NCBI GenBank assembly: GCA_963691815.1
Contig: OY829657.1
Location: 15,880,712-15,944,711, forward strand
From: Echiichthys vipera
Taxonomy: Eukaryota > Chordata > Actinopteri > Perciformes > Trachinidae
Length of the DNA stretch: 64,000 bases
Direction: 5' to 3'
Shown: one piece after another, positions 26,165 to 39,121 of the stretch
Layout: each line of letters opens with the position of its first letter
Numbering within the stretch: the stretch's first letter is position 1
Notes under the pieces: generated by a model
Seen by the model: the letters and a program-made list of their open reading frames with translations, nothing else
Databases searched by the model: none
Told to the model about the DNA's origin: nothing
Program-made: the position numbers and the translations under genes

Positions 26165-29100
26165 TATACAGTATTATATCAAGATAACAATAGAAAATAA
26201 AGTATATCGCTGCAGCTACTACAACTGCTACTAACATGATTGTCATACACTTTAATAATAATGAAGAAAAGTAGAAATTAATAATTAGAATTGCAGCTCT
26301 TAAATAGGCTAAAAATGTGGTAAAGCAGGACTCCTACTTCATATTTCGGAAGCAGTGCAGCTCCTCACACAGAGACATGTTTAGTGGATTGTGTGTGCAG
26401 ACCCTGGAGCCCTCAGCTAGAGTGCCAGTCTGTTCCTGTGGAGCAGTCAACCAGGCAAACCCAGCCAAGAGAGAGCAAGGCACAGGCACCGGGCCAGGAA
26501 ATAGCACTGGAAAACACTCCACTATGGCAGAGAATTAATAGTGTTCTTGCAGGAGAAAAAGTGTGGGGGAAGGTTGGAAAAAAAGGACAAGCACATTAGT
26601 TCAGCATCATCAAAAGAATGGTTCTGTATGATTGCAGGAATCAAGGGAGAGTTTTATTAAGCCCCGTCAGACCAGACCTTGATAATGAGAACAGTGAGCA
26701 AAGGAGGAGAGCTGGCACCTTTCACATCCTGCACAGTGCAGCTCCCGGCTGCCCAAGACTGAAGGTGGCATGGCACCTGTGCCATTTTGGCCCCGGCATC
26801 GTATGGGCAGGAGGTCAAGGCCAGGGCAACATCTGCATCCCATCAGAGGGCCTGGCTGTGTGCCTGCATCATGAAAGTCTCTCAGAGAAATCCTAGAGAA
26901 TAGATTTGAAAAGGGCAAAGTGCTTTCTATGGATTGCCATCTGACACATCATTCTCAACTGCACATCTGACAGTGATCACATCTGTCTCATCATTTATAA
27001 ATTTAGAATAGTGTAATGTTTGAAAATAGTAAATTGACCTGTGTCTGAAACCCACACATGTTCTGTATGAGGGCAACACCCTCCGCAGTCACAATTACCT
27101 GACTAATTTTAACAGGGGGATCCTTAATACCTCCCTGCCTGTCTGCTGCAACTACACCACCTGAGTCATCTCTCCGATGGCGGTAAAATAAACCACCGAA
27201 ATTGATACAACCCGCCAGCACACTAAAGAGCAAATCATTATGCATCATTAGGTGAAGATTTAGTTTAAATGTGTTTAGCAGGAATTAAGCAAAGCTGTTG
27301 TTGACATGGATTGACTGCTGTAATGCTTTATTGTCAGTGCTCCAGGAGGCAGAGGGAGGGCCGGCCTAGTTGGGGTAGCAGCAATACGCCGAAAGCAAGG
27401 ATTTATGGGATGTTGGAGGACTAGCCGGCTGTGCAGGAAGAGTGGGAAGACACAGGGAGGGAGATACATAAAAAGGGGGAAGACAATTCTGTGGTCAGTA
27501 GAAAAGGGGATTCAGTAACATAATTTTACACATGGAGGTCGTATTAAATCTAAGATTAGATGACTAATTTTGACACACTATCTTCAAAACGTCTGGGTTG
27601 GGGCCTCATTGTAGCTAAACAAATGTTCATAACTTTGATAAATTCACTGGAGTAACTTTTACACCAGTATCCTGAAGTCTTAACTTTAGGTCGATTCAGA
27701 AATAGGATTCAGTGTACTGGTACTAATTCAGAAATGATCACTGTGATATTTGAAAGGTTTCCTTGTATATGAATAACTACAGGAAACGTACATAGGGTGC
27801 TTATCAAGTGTTATCTGCTTTATGGAAGGGGGTGGATGAGTAAAACTTCTGCAGCAGAATAAAAGCCTCAACAAGAAGTAGAATCACAGGTGGAACGTGA
27901 ACGTGTCAGTGGTCAGTTCAGCCAGATACGTTTTCCCTCTCCTGTCCTGACGCCCCTGTGTTTGTATGTGTTGGCGTCTTTATGTGTCTGAATGTGTATG
28001 CAAGAGCTGCTCAAACCGACGAGCAAGAGAGGACAGTCTTATCCAGCTCTCCAGTGTTGACAGTATTACTAATCCCCTCCACCTGCTCAAACACCCGCCC
28101 CAAAAAACACATCCCTCCCCCTCTTCCATGTGCCTGCGCTGGGAGTCCCTGGGGCCAGGCTGCGCCTCTGCCTTCGTCTCCACACCAGTTATCGTCGCTG
28201 GCCTGGCTCCGCTCCCCCAACCCCTTCCTGCGCCACGCACATTAATCGCCGCAAAAACAAATAGTTTTCAAATGTTTGGAATAGACCCACTGTTTGCATC
28301 AGGGCCTAACAAAATAATTTTTACAAGCTATCCAGTTGTGATTAGGGCTGAGAGAATTGAATTTATGTGGCATTGATAATATTAATATTAGCCTAATTAA
28401 TTATGTTGTTTGAACTTGCACACCACTGTGTGTACCTTCTACACAACACTAACCAGCCGGAGCTGGAACTGAGCTCTCAGGCGTCTCTATCTCCCCGGCT
28501 CTCCCCCAGTCCATGACTACTGCACACAATTCATCAACTCGTAGATATCTAATCCCTCCGGCTCTGCTCACTTCCTGAAGTCTAAGAAATAACTTTACTC
28601 TGGTGGCAAGAATTCCCATGAATACTTGATGACTTCTATAGAAAGGAAGACTGTTTCATCTCACTTTGAAAGTGACATTCGCAGAGAGAACCGGCCAAAC
28701 TTTCTATTCACAGCTCCCCATGTATAAAGGATGTTCAGAAGAGGGACACTAATAAAATGCAACATCTTTTTAATGAGTCACTAATTAAGGTAAACAGCAG
28801 TACATTGGGAGCAGCTTTGCGTAGGAGACAGTTTCAGGCATCAGGGGCGTGATCTGCCTTCTTTTTTTAAGTGCAGAAGACAGTGACTGAGACCACATAA
28901 GCCCTGTGTGAAGAAGTCCCCTCTAGTTTGTTTCTTTAATTAGCAGAGGTCAACATTTCAATGTCCCCTGACCCAGAAACACTGCAGATCCAGCTAACAA
29001 TGTCTTTGGACTGTGCGCACCGCTGGATGAGCAAGTGTTGATCTGTGCAATTACAGTGACACATACTCACTGACCCATCACACCAGTCATCTTATTCAAG

Positions 29101-29811
29101 AAGGGGACCACCCAAAACTCCAGAGAGGTTCTCAGACCTGTTAATAGTTCAGATCACACTTCTCTGCAATGGCCTCTCGACCTCTACTTTGTGGTCAGAG
29201 GTCAAAGGTTGGAGAGGTGGTCATGTGTCTCTCCTACCCAGACAGAGGTCTATATCTCATGCTTGGTGGGGCCGTCTCTGTCGGGTCCCCTGCACTTCAT
29301 TACAAAGAGTAGCTGTTCCCAACACACAGTGCTACTGCAGGCCTGGTGTCTGAAGTTACAGTGTGATTGTTGACAGTCCCCTTTGACAGCAGCTTTAGGG
29401 TCTATTCCTGTGCACAATTGCCACAGAATTTATATATTTGGCACAATCAAAAAAGGTTTCCTTTTACATGAGCACAGAAATCAATGTCCATTTACTTATA
29501 ACATATCAGAAGTCTTAGCCATGTAGATTGGTGTTGGATTAGTATTTAAAAACAATTTAAATCTTAAGTCAATAGACATTTAAATTTCTTCAGCTTGGAA
29601 AAATAAGCAATGAAAAAAGATAAAATGCACATTTCCCACATTCAAGGAGCAGTAGCCTTTGTCTCCATGATGTACAAAGCAACCTCAGAAAAGTCTGTAT
29701 GCTGCGGAGAGGCTGGTGCATTCTCTGAAGCAGGGGATGAATCTCCAAGGTGCATCGTCTCAACAAAGCATGGGTTACTGGACGGAGGGATGCAAGGCGT
29801 TGAACCAGTCA

Positions 29812-32800
29812 TTAACTGAAGTGTCTGCCCAGTCTGGTCGAACGGTAGTCCACTCTAAGCTGGACGAAGGCGTGCAGGAGGTTTCGGTCCAGATTGGTGA
29901 GCTGCTCACCCGAACAGACCTGCTTCAGGTTGTCAGGGGCAACGACCAGGAGGTTACAGAGGGCGTGGAGTGTGTCGAAGAGCTGCAGCACCAGAGGGAC
30001 CTAGAGAACAGAGAGACAGGCAAACTAACTATTATACCTCGTAAACTTTATACACCAAGTGATTCCCTGCAAACATGCAAGGCTTTCATGACAAATGCTC
30101 TAAATGATAAATCACAGATTTTATTATATTTTGACTTTGGAGCTTAGAAGGTGCAAAACATCTCCTTCATTTACTTGTATGACATAATTGGCCAATTAAT
30201 CAGTTTATAGTTATAGTTTATAACATTAGTAATTACTTAAAGGAATTTACCAAACTAAAATATCAAACATTTAAAAGCTTTAGGTTCTCCTAAGTGAGCA
30301 TTTGCAGCTTTTCTGTATAATATAATTATAAAATAATAACCTTTTAAAAGCTGTTGTCACAAAAAAAAGCAACTGGACACTGACAACTTAAGCTCGGGGA
30401 ATGATCAGTTCTTAGTTGCAACCAAATGATTAGAGCATTCAGCCGAATCGACCTTACCACTTTTTGTAATAACAAACACAACAAGGGTCTCTGTTGGAGG
30501 AGTCATGTTATGCCCTGTTACCAGTGAATCCTGGACCTACGCCCCCCTGCTCACCCTGAAATCCTTGGCGCATCGTCGGTATTCAGCCACGTCGCAGATG
30601 GCCAGCATGCCTCCCATTGAGCTGTAGCTGTACTGCTGTAGGTGCTCGTGGATGAGCCGGTGGAAACGAACGCCCAACTCCGTCAGCACTGTGTCCACAT
30701 TTTTCCCATCCATGGACTTCCTCACGTGCTCCACCTGCCGACTGACGTAGGCGCATACCTTGGAACAGGCCTGCCAAGGGACAAACGGAAAACATGCTGA
30801 GAAAACAACAGACAAAAACACTAAATGTTTATTTTAAGAACTGCTTCAGACAGATGTGTTTGCGATTTGCGAGTCACATTTGCAGATTTGTTTTGCTTTG
30901 CATGTGAGCTCAGCGATGGAAGCTGAGGCCTTTTATCTCTTACTGTAGTGTACTGGATCATGACGTTGTTCTCGTCCTCAGGCCTGAAATCAGTCTTCTT
31001 CTGCTCTGTAGCCAAGATGTGCTTCATTTGTCCCACCATGCAGTTTATTGTTCTGTGTGTAGCAGAAAAACAAATTGGAAAATGTTTTGAAGACCATTCA
31101 TTGTTATATTATGGCTTTTATTTGCACATACGAAACACACGAGAGCATTTTAAAAACGCACTGACCTGTCGATTCCCGTGTCCAGTTTCACTTCCATCTG
31201 TTCGATCACCTCTTTTTTCTTGTGCAGGCACTCTGCCAACTTTGGAGATGAGCTGGGGACATAGATTTAAAAAAAGGAAAATTGAGATACCCCTTTTTAT
31301 CTGTGTGTTGAAAAGAGGCCGTAGCAACAGAATAACCAAATACTGTTGAATATATATTATTTTGACTGACCTTATAAGAGGCATGAGCTGGTCATTAAAC
31401 TGCTTGTCGAACAAGTGGAAGATAGAATTTGCCTGTTGCACCACATCCAGGAAGTACAGGTTGGCATTCTTGGCATCTGATGAGGGAATTGCTGTAGATC
31501 AAAAAGAGAGAGAAGTCCAGACAATAAACTGAAAGGTAGGTAAAGGATAAATCAATAAGATTAACGCGTGTTGCCTGCTCTCCAAAACATTCACCACAAT
31601 GTTCTGCTTCAGCATCAGACAGCGAAGAGAAAACAATCAAAGTATGGGGACATCAGTATTGCAATTCTTTGATGAAGAATATACCTCATGACTTGAGCAC
31701 TGGGTGATGAATAAACATGTTTTGTTCCACTGTAGCTGCCTGAAAATGATAAGCTGTCTCCTGTATTCAGCCACATATAGCATGAAAAGAAATGCCACAG
31801 AGGCACAACCTGCTGTGCATCAAGGTAACTTGGATATTTCTATTTTTTTTTTTTGGTTGACTGCCATAAAATGCGATGTATCATTAAATGGTATCCATAG
31901 CAACAAACATCATCTGGTTCATGCCAAACTAAAAGGCTCTGAACAGTAGCAGGGGCGGATGGAAAGAGAGTCATGAGTCACAGGTACACAAATGAAAGAG
32001 AAACTGCACAATCTACATAGAGAAACCATTTGTTCCAAACTCTACTGTTTGTTCTTGTTAGCAGTCTGTATATGCTACCTGGATTTTACAGACAAATATA
32101 AGTCTGTAATATAATATATATTAACCACTGACCCAGTATATTGCTTCCCAGTAGTCCATTATGTGTTTATGTAAAACATGATAACTTGCACTTCGGTGTT
32201 TAATTGGAAATGTTTCTTCATGCAGGGTTAGTTTTAGTCTCTATGACGCTGGACTGTTTCATCTAGAGAGGGGACATAGGCTGAGCCTGGCTATGGGCCC
32301 TGTGAAGGGCACACCTGTGTGCACTGCATGGCTTATCGAATTCAGTCCCTTATGTGGACCTGGCTGAAGTGAGCATCAACAAACACAACAAGAACAAATG
32401 ATGGTTATAATGAGCTAAATTAGATGTACCAGAGAGGCCAATCTCTAGGGCGTAGTCTATGTGTTCCACACACAGATGGTCGACCAGCAGTAGGAAGATC
32501 GAGAAGGCGTTCTTGGGCAGGTCTGAAGGATCTGAAAGCTGTCCCCCCCAAACAGAAAGAAAGTGAACACATTTAACTATTTTAGCCCAGCCGGATTTTC
32601 TCTCTCTCTCTGTCTCTCTTCTCTCTCCCTTTCTCAGCGGGATTTCTTCTTTTTTTTTGTAGCTCACCCTGTTGCATCTCTCAAAGGCATGACGTGTTTC
32701 CTGCAGCAGGTTGACAACAAGTTCTGGGGACAGAAAGGTCTCCCCATGGGTGTCAAGGATAGGGCCAAGGGGGAGGTTGGTGCGCTGTCTAATGCGCTCC

Positions 32801-35800
32801 TTCAGTTCTTGGATACTGTAGAAAGACACAAATGGGGATTTTTTTTAATACATTATATCTTATCCTTTAGTGAAACCTATTCAAATAATTAATCCTAAAC
32901 CGTCCTGATGTGGGGAAAAAAGTGAGATCCAACATCTGACCTGCCGGTGCCAATTAGGCGTTTCTGGTGATTCTTGGAGTCGTAGTAGCGCTGCAGAATC
33001 ATGGCACCTCGAGTGCGAAGGTATTCCCTCTCCATATCAATGTAGCTTTCCAGGTATGAGGAGAAGATGCTCTTTATCAGCTTGGACAGGAAAGTGTGCT
33101 TGTCTGAGCCCAGGTTGAACTCTGTGAGCTTGGCGGCCAATGTTGTGGTCCTGAAAAACATGTGAAAAAAAGTGTGTAAACATATTAACATTAAGGTTAC
33201 CATGTAGAACAGAGGTGAGTAAAAACATAATGTGAACAAGTTAAATACCTGGTGTAAAGGTCATAGAGGTTCCTGAGGTACTGTTCTACATCAGAGTGTC
33301 GAGTCTCATCCAGTTTTTCCCTAACGTGAGCCTTCAGACACAAAGGTGTTGAACATAACATGACAAACAATGTATGACCAAATAAAACTAAACAAATGAC
33401 AAGAAATTTAAATACCTGCAATTTGTTTTCAAAGATGTTCTGGATGAGTTTGGCCATAACGGTCTCTGGGCTGCTGAAGACCTCGCCCACCTGCTTGTTG
33501 ACCCTCTGGCAGAGGACTGCAGTGTCCTCAAACACATCATTCCTTAGGTAAGCCCCCTAGAGAGACAAAGAAAGCATTCACCATGAGGCTGTGGATACTA
33601 CAGCAATAAATATAATATAATATCATATCATATATAAGATAAACCTTTTACACTTACTTCCTGACACTGCTTGATATAGACATCCACACAGTGTGCATAG
33701 CCCTGGGACAAAAAGACAGAGAAGTTACTTTCTCTGCAAGATTACACCACTGAAGTGCAGACATTTAAAGACGTAAGAAAACATGCATGTTTAGAACAGT
33801 ATGAAATGTATGAGGCAACTGACTATTCTAATTATCACACTTGTGACTGATAGTTGGATTAAATGTGGACCAAAAAGTCAAATGTAGACATCAAATATGA
33901 TCATTTCAGGTCACCTTGAAATGTAATAGAACCGCTGCCACCTCCCGCATACGTCCAATCTCTCCCCGGCGTTGGGCAGCTGTGAACTCCTGGATTAATT
34001 GCCTCTCCAAGTCATGATACTTACCTAGGTATAAACACAAACAAACACAAACAGAGACACATCACATAATATCATTATTTGTAGTTAACTTCTATTGTAT
34101 TAGGAATGGGGACATGATGATTTATTACACAAACTTACTTGCAATTTTTGCCTTGACATCTGCAAATCTGTCAGAGGAAAAGATAATTCAGGAGAGAATC
34201 GCAAATTATATCCCACTATAAATTGTTTAAATGTGTTTAATTTGTATAAACATACTATGATACTTAATAAGAGGCTTCAATACTCAATAGGCTGTATTGG
34301 CCTTACAATGTGAGGAATAGTCTACATCACTAATACCTTCCCCTTGTTTGACAGTACTCTTGTCTAAAGCTGCCTACAGGATGCCTGACTCACCTGTCGA
34401 ATGGCAGCTCCTGGGCAATGAGATGCAGCTTCTGAATTATATCAGCAGCCTCCTTAATCTGAAAGAGAGAGAGAGGAGGAAAAGTGAGTGTTAGAGCGAC
34501 AGGTGAGGCAGAAAAGAGCACGACAGGACCATGAGAGGTGGACATCCAGACAGAAAGCTGGCAGGCCGCGGGCGGTGTCTCCACTTGGGGGATCATCATT
34601 TAAGAGCTGCCCTCCTCCACCTCCCCATGTTGAACAGGGAGCTGATAACAGACAGGCTGTGCTCACCTGGGCATCGGCGGAAGCAACAGCAGCAGTTCTG
34701 ACTTAGCAGCACATCCAACTCTATACTGGCATGCCTTTTCTGAATGGGATGTAATCCCACAGGAGTCTAAATCGGCTTCAATAATCTGTCCGGCCAGGGA
34801 TATCTGTCTGAAAAAAGGGGCCCTGTCGAGAACCCCCCTGCCCCCGCCCCTCCTGACATACACACTGGCTGAAAAAGCCCCAGACCTACGAAAGGCCCGC
34901 CGTCCGCAACTCCTCTGTTCCCGCAGATGCCTGCCTCAGCTAACATCATTACTCTGCTCCCGTGAGGAGGATCCAGCCTTTCTGCTCGGCGAAGGTTTTC
35001 TAAGTATCTGTCCCCCAGCTAAGATTAGCTAAATCCCATGTAAGTAATGTAGCCGTCTCCCTGCAGTCAGGGTTTAGCAGCACTTGTCTCCACGCTGGCG
35101 GCCCAGCCCTCCCTTTCAGAAGGATTAGCAAAGCCATCCCCCTTCAGCTATTCACTTGCAGCTTTCCTTTTTCCCACTCGTCTGGAGGTATGCTCAGGAA
35201 AAGGAATCTGGCCAGATATTTCTGCATGCCTCTCCGGAAAACTAGCTCCATCTCCAGCTCTCGTCTCTGGGATTGACCCCCAGACTCGCTGCTCTGCATC
35301 CGCTAATGATGTTGCTACGAACAGGAATTAATCTAAAGCATCCCAATCTCCCTACTGTCACTTACAAAACTGCAAAATCAAACTTTCAGGGGTCACTTGT
35401 CTAACATCAACTTCCCTGTGTAGGCAGGAACCAAGTAAAAGTGCGCATCTCATCTTCCTGCATGCCTGTTATCACCGCCCTTACATGCACCATAATGCCA
35501 CAAGCTCTTTGCTGCTATAATGCGACACAAAGCTGAGGACCAACCAAATTCTCACTCCCAGACAACCTTCTGTAAATGCAATTAGGGTTGACATGAGCAT
35601 GTTGACATCCATGCTAGTGAATCAGCCAGCTATTGTCAGACAGCAAATGACAGTTTATTAATCCAAATTAGCCGAGGGATCCAACTAAAGGGATAAACTT
35701 GACAAATTAATATGGATGGTTTACCTCATAATCCTGTTCATTCTCACCTCCGGCAGCGCCACAGCGGGGGCCCTAGTCAATGGTCACACACCTCCAGTGA

Positions 35801-38772
35801 AGTGATTGGAAAGAATGTATGCAGAATACACACCTTTTCTGGGTTGTTGAAGACATCACTGCGTAGGTCTCCATCCAAGAACTCGTTGAAGTAGGTCATC
35901 AGACGCTGAGCTTCCACGGCCCTCTGTCGAGGCGTGTTCACCCCCTCCAGCTGGTCACCAAGGTGACAAACCTTGGTTGCCACATAGCTGATATGCTCGT
36001 CGAGCTCTTGGAAATGCTGAAAGGCCACCTGAATTGATAAAAAACAAAGGGAATGCAAAGAAAAGACAAAGTCATACTGTAATGTGATGACTAAAAAAGA
36101 ACTTGTGGCTAAAAGACATTCAGGTAGGTGTGATTGACTGCTTGACCATACAGCATACCTGGTTGCTTCTCTGCAAGTCTTGCACTTTATGGGCAAATTC
36201 CTTGGCCTCACGGTGACACTGATGTTCAAGCTTCTCCACCCGCCGCTGGATCTTCTCATCCAGTTGCTTCAGCTCTTCTATGTGGTTCTCAAATTCTTCC
36301 AAGAGCCTATCACAGGGGAAAGAAAGACTGTAGATCAACAACTTGGTAGTGGTCTAATCAAAACACTCTATAGGTAAATTACAAAAAAACTTGCTCTTAC
36401 TGAAAGCATAATTGGGTAGCACAAGGTTAAATCTGTCCCACTGACCTCACAGTTATAGTTAGTTACAGAATAGTGTCGGAGGCTTAACTCCTGGGTCCCC
36501 AGACTTAAGAAGCTCTGAAAACTAGCAACTTCGTCAGCTGCATTTTAAGTGCCATCGGACTGCAGAGCAAATGTTCTAAGTCAGCACCACATTTCACAGA
36601 GTAGGAAACATCCCAAAATGATGAGTGTATAATCTCTTGACTAATTCCCTCAGCACTGGCTACAGCTTAAAGACATCTCCCATCCCTTCCCAATAGACAC
36701 TCATTCCCTTGCTGGTGACTCACAGTATGGTGGTCTCCACAGATATGTTGTCTCTGACTCTTCGCTAAGAGCTTCCGAGGAGGTGGTGGCAACAGTTTTG
36801 TGGAGAGAGTAGATAAGGCAGGATGGAGCCACAGTATAGTTAAACTGTTATGGCATTTTTGCTTACAAGAAATAAATCGGTCTCCAAGTGTAAACATAAC
36901 AACAAGCAATGAAAATGCCATGACATAGATATTTCCTGTTTTTCTCTAACCCGACCATCAAAAACACTAAATTAGCATAGAAATGTTGGAGAACTAACTC
37001 AGTATTTAGCAAGTCCACACTGACAGCTGCAATACTTTTAACTTAAAACACACCTAATTATTATTATTTATTTATTCATTTATTTATTTATTTCATTGTT
37101 AATTATTATGTTTAGAACCCTGAAACCTAATTTTTGCTCTTAACCCCTTTAAAAGTTGCCATGAAGTACAGACAAGGCCTGCAGTAAGGGCAGAAAAATG
37201 CTTTTGGTAGGCCGTGAGAAAAAGCATGATATAACATGAACAGAGATATTTTCTCGTTTATTGGCATGACTTGACTGCTAGAGGAAGTTGTAAACATCTT
37301 ATCATCATCGGTGAAAATTTAAAAGGATGAGGCGTAAATTACATTGTGGAATAAGTCAGGAAGACAGTAATAAGTCATATCAGACTGCACCATTATAGAG
37401 ACGATCAGCTACACGGTTAGCAGATGTGAGTGGAAAAACTACATTGCTTATTTATGAAGCTATATTTGCAACAGAAAGCAAAGACAGCATTTTCATTTTT
37501 TTTTTTTTAGAAATGAGTGCATCATATTATTAATCAAACTAAATGTACATGTAAGAAAAGGAAGCTCGATGGATGCAGGGGCATTTCATAGAGCATATTT
37601 TATATTTTGATTGCGAAATACTCTTGATGAGACAGCATTTGTGTGTTGTTTTTAAACCAATATGATACAGCCATAATGAATTGACACACTCATTGGAAAT
37701 TATATTGTATTGTATTATATACCAAAGTTGAGTTCAAAACCTGGAGTAAGAGATTCTAGTGAGTTACAGGAGAAAAGATGTGTTCAGTAAATGTGAATGA
37801 CATATGCCTACAGTTACCTTTTGGGATCAAATGCCTCAGCTCCTCCTTTGGAGCCTCCTCCAGGTGTCCTCCATGCCAACCTCTCAATGTACTCATCTGC
37901 ATCAAAGGGCTCCTGATGGGGGAGGGAGTGAAGAGTGTACTGCTCATTACATCACACAAAACACCAGACAACACCAGCTCGTAGGGCAAACGGTTAAAAC
38001 ATTTAATAGCTTAACTGCATATATATTGCAGACATCTGTAATTCAATTATTCCTAGTCAAAAAGAACATTTCAGATATACACAATGAAATTCTTACTAGT
38101 ACAAAAGTAGTGTCACTTTTGCCATTTATGTGTATTGGGCTTTCAATTCTAGCTATCCACAATTACATTCTGGATATCTAAAATGAACATTCTGGATATC
38201 TGTAATGAAATTCTTACTAGAAAACTCCCCTTTTAGATCTACAATCTAGTTCATAATGTAATTTTGACTATCCAAAATACATTCTGACTAGTAAAATTGT
38301 CATTGCGGATATGCACAACTGCACTATGGCTAGTAAGAATTCAGTTTTGACTAGGATAAATGATATTATGGATATCTAAAATGTAATTACAGAGTGTGAT
38401 TCTATTAAATGTTAAAACCGCTTTCCATAAGCTCTTAACCCGAAATGCTTGAAGAACAACAGACTTATATTACACTAATGACGTTATATCCATGACGTTT
38501 TACAACAGTCGTCTTGCTTTAACTGCACACTAACAGTCAGTTGCATTAATCCTCCCGAATAAAGTCATAAACAATCTGTATTTCTCCCTATTATCTCTCT
38601 CTCACGGCAGCTGAGTGGGCCATGTAACGGTATCCTCTATACACACACAGGATGAATGAGTCAGAACCGTTAAGCTGCCGTTGATGATAGTTAGCAACCT
38701 TGATGCTAGCCTGACAGCTAACAGCAGCAGTCATTTTTTTTTTACCTCGAACAGTTGAGCTGTCGTCGCCAT
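29812..38772 (-). CDS. exoc5: Exocyst complex component 5 (Sec10), complete, 18 exons
   Basis: Core subunit of the octameric exocyst, which tethers secretory vesicles to the plasma membrane and supports ciliogenesis and polarity. Exons, 5' to 3' on the minus strand: 38772-38746, 37912-37818, 36306-36159, 36028-35834, 34458-34394, 34167-34139, 34024-33915, 33702-33658, 33556-33416, 33331-33249, 33150-32941, 32815-32668, 32538-32430, 31491-31371, 31252-31166, 31052-30944, 30770-30555, 30000-29812. They total 2,127 nt with all phases compatible and encode 708 aa, the length of human EXOC5. The protein starts MATTAQLFE and ends RLGRHFS. A charged coiled coil lies at about residues 41-90 (EELKQLDEKIQRRVEKLE), followed by the conserved block HFQELDEHISYVATKVCHLG. 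The remainder is the helical Sec10/CATCHR region, with YSSMGGMLAICDVAEYR near the C-terminus. The start ATG is the only in-frame choice in exon 1. The gene is divergent from ap5m1. Oddities are a 29-nt exon 6 and a G-run just before the exon 13 acceptor. Confidence 0.97.
34459..35833 (-). other. exoc5 intron 4 (longest of the 3' half)
   Basis: 1,375-bp intron between exons 4 and 5. No nested gene is visible. It is largely unique sequence with C/T-rich stretches near 34800-35300. Confidence 0.7.
36307..37817 (-). other. exoc5 intron 2
   Basis: 1,511-bp intron with a short degenerate (TTTA)n tract at about 37059-37095 and otherwise AT-rich unique sequence. Confidence 0.65.
38010..38400. repeat. 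Degenerate tandem repeat in exoc5 intron 1
   Basis: About 390 bp in which GGATATCT (38172, 38194, 38370), variants such as CAGATATAC and GCGGATATGC, and ACTAG words (TTACTAG, TGACTAGTAA, TTGACTAGG) alternate every 20-35 bp with AAATG/AATTC spacers. No unit is exact. Confidence 0.6.
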
Positions 38773-39121
38773 GTTTGAGGGTCAGCTGGCGTCGTAGTGA
38801 AATGTAATTTAGGGGAAGACGAAGCTCAGAGTCGGCACTACCGCCGACACCCACATGGATTTGCTGATTTCGTACAGTTTTGCCCTTTGTTGACAGCTAT
38901 CTGAGTTAGCAGTCCAGCTTCCTGTATGGGTGTGAGGAGAAGGGTGGGAACAACTGCTCGCCAGTGCGCATGCGTGAGTGTCTTGTGATTGGTGGTTATT
39001 GTCACGTGAGAACAGCAACAGGAAGTCAGCTGCTGCATTATTAGTCGAGTTCACACCGAGATGCGAATATTAATGTTGAAGTCTAGTCTTTAAATTGGGG
39101 ACTTTAAGTGCAGCCGGATTA
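38773..39121. promoter_or_regulatory. Bidirectional promoter between exoc5 and ap5m1
   Basis: This 349-bp interval separates two divergent start codons, so it must hold both 5' UTRs and both core promoters. Seen in it: TGCGCATGCG at 38965-38974 (core of the palindromic NRF1 site), an inverted CCAAT box (ATTGG) at 38988-38992, GTCACGTGAG at 39001-39010 with the CACGTG E-box core, and an ETS-like AGGAAGT at 39020-39026. No clear TATA box is present. NRF1, CCAAT and ETS elements are typical of housekeeping bidirectional promoters. The E-box flank resembles the TFEB/TFE3 CLEAR motif (GTCACGTGAC), which would suit a lysosome-linked gene such as ap5m1. Actual occupancy is inference. Confidence 0.75.

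Larger units (their letters stand above)
12235..29811. other. Intergenic desert leading to the exoc5 3' end
   Basis: No supportable gene. It contains TE remnants at about 16740-16830 and 17060-17205, simple repeats at 21012-21066, 22553-22612 and 25186-25232, and an AT-rich island at about 23820-24780. The last few hundred bases before 29812 should include the exoc5 3' UTR. I found no convincing AATAAA on the minus strand there. Confidence 0.5.

Noticed and set aside
29716..30147. 143-codon plus-strand open frame
   Set aside because: Antisense to the last exoc5 exon, whose minus-strand reading is clearly the real one.
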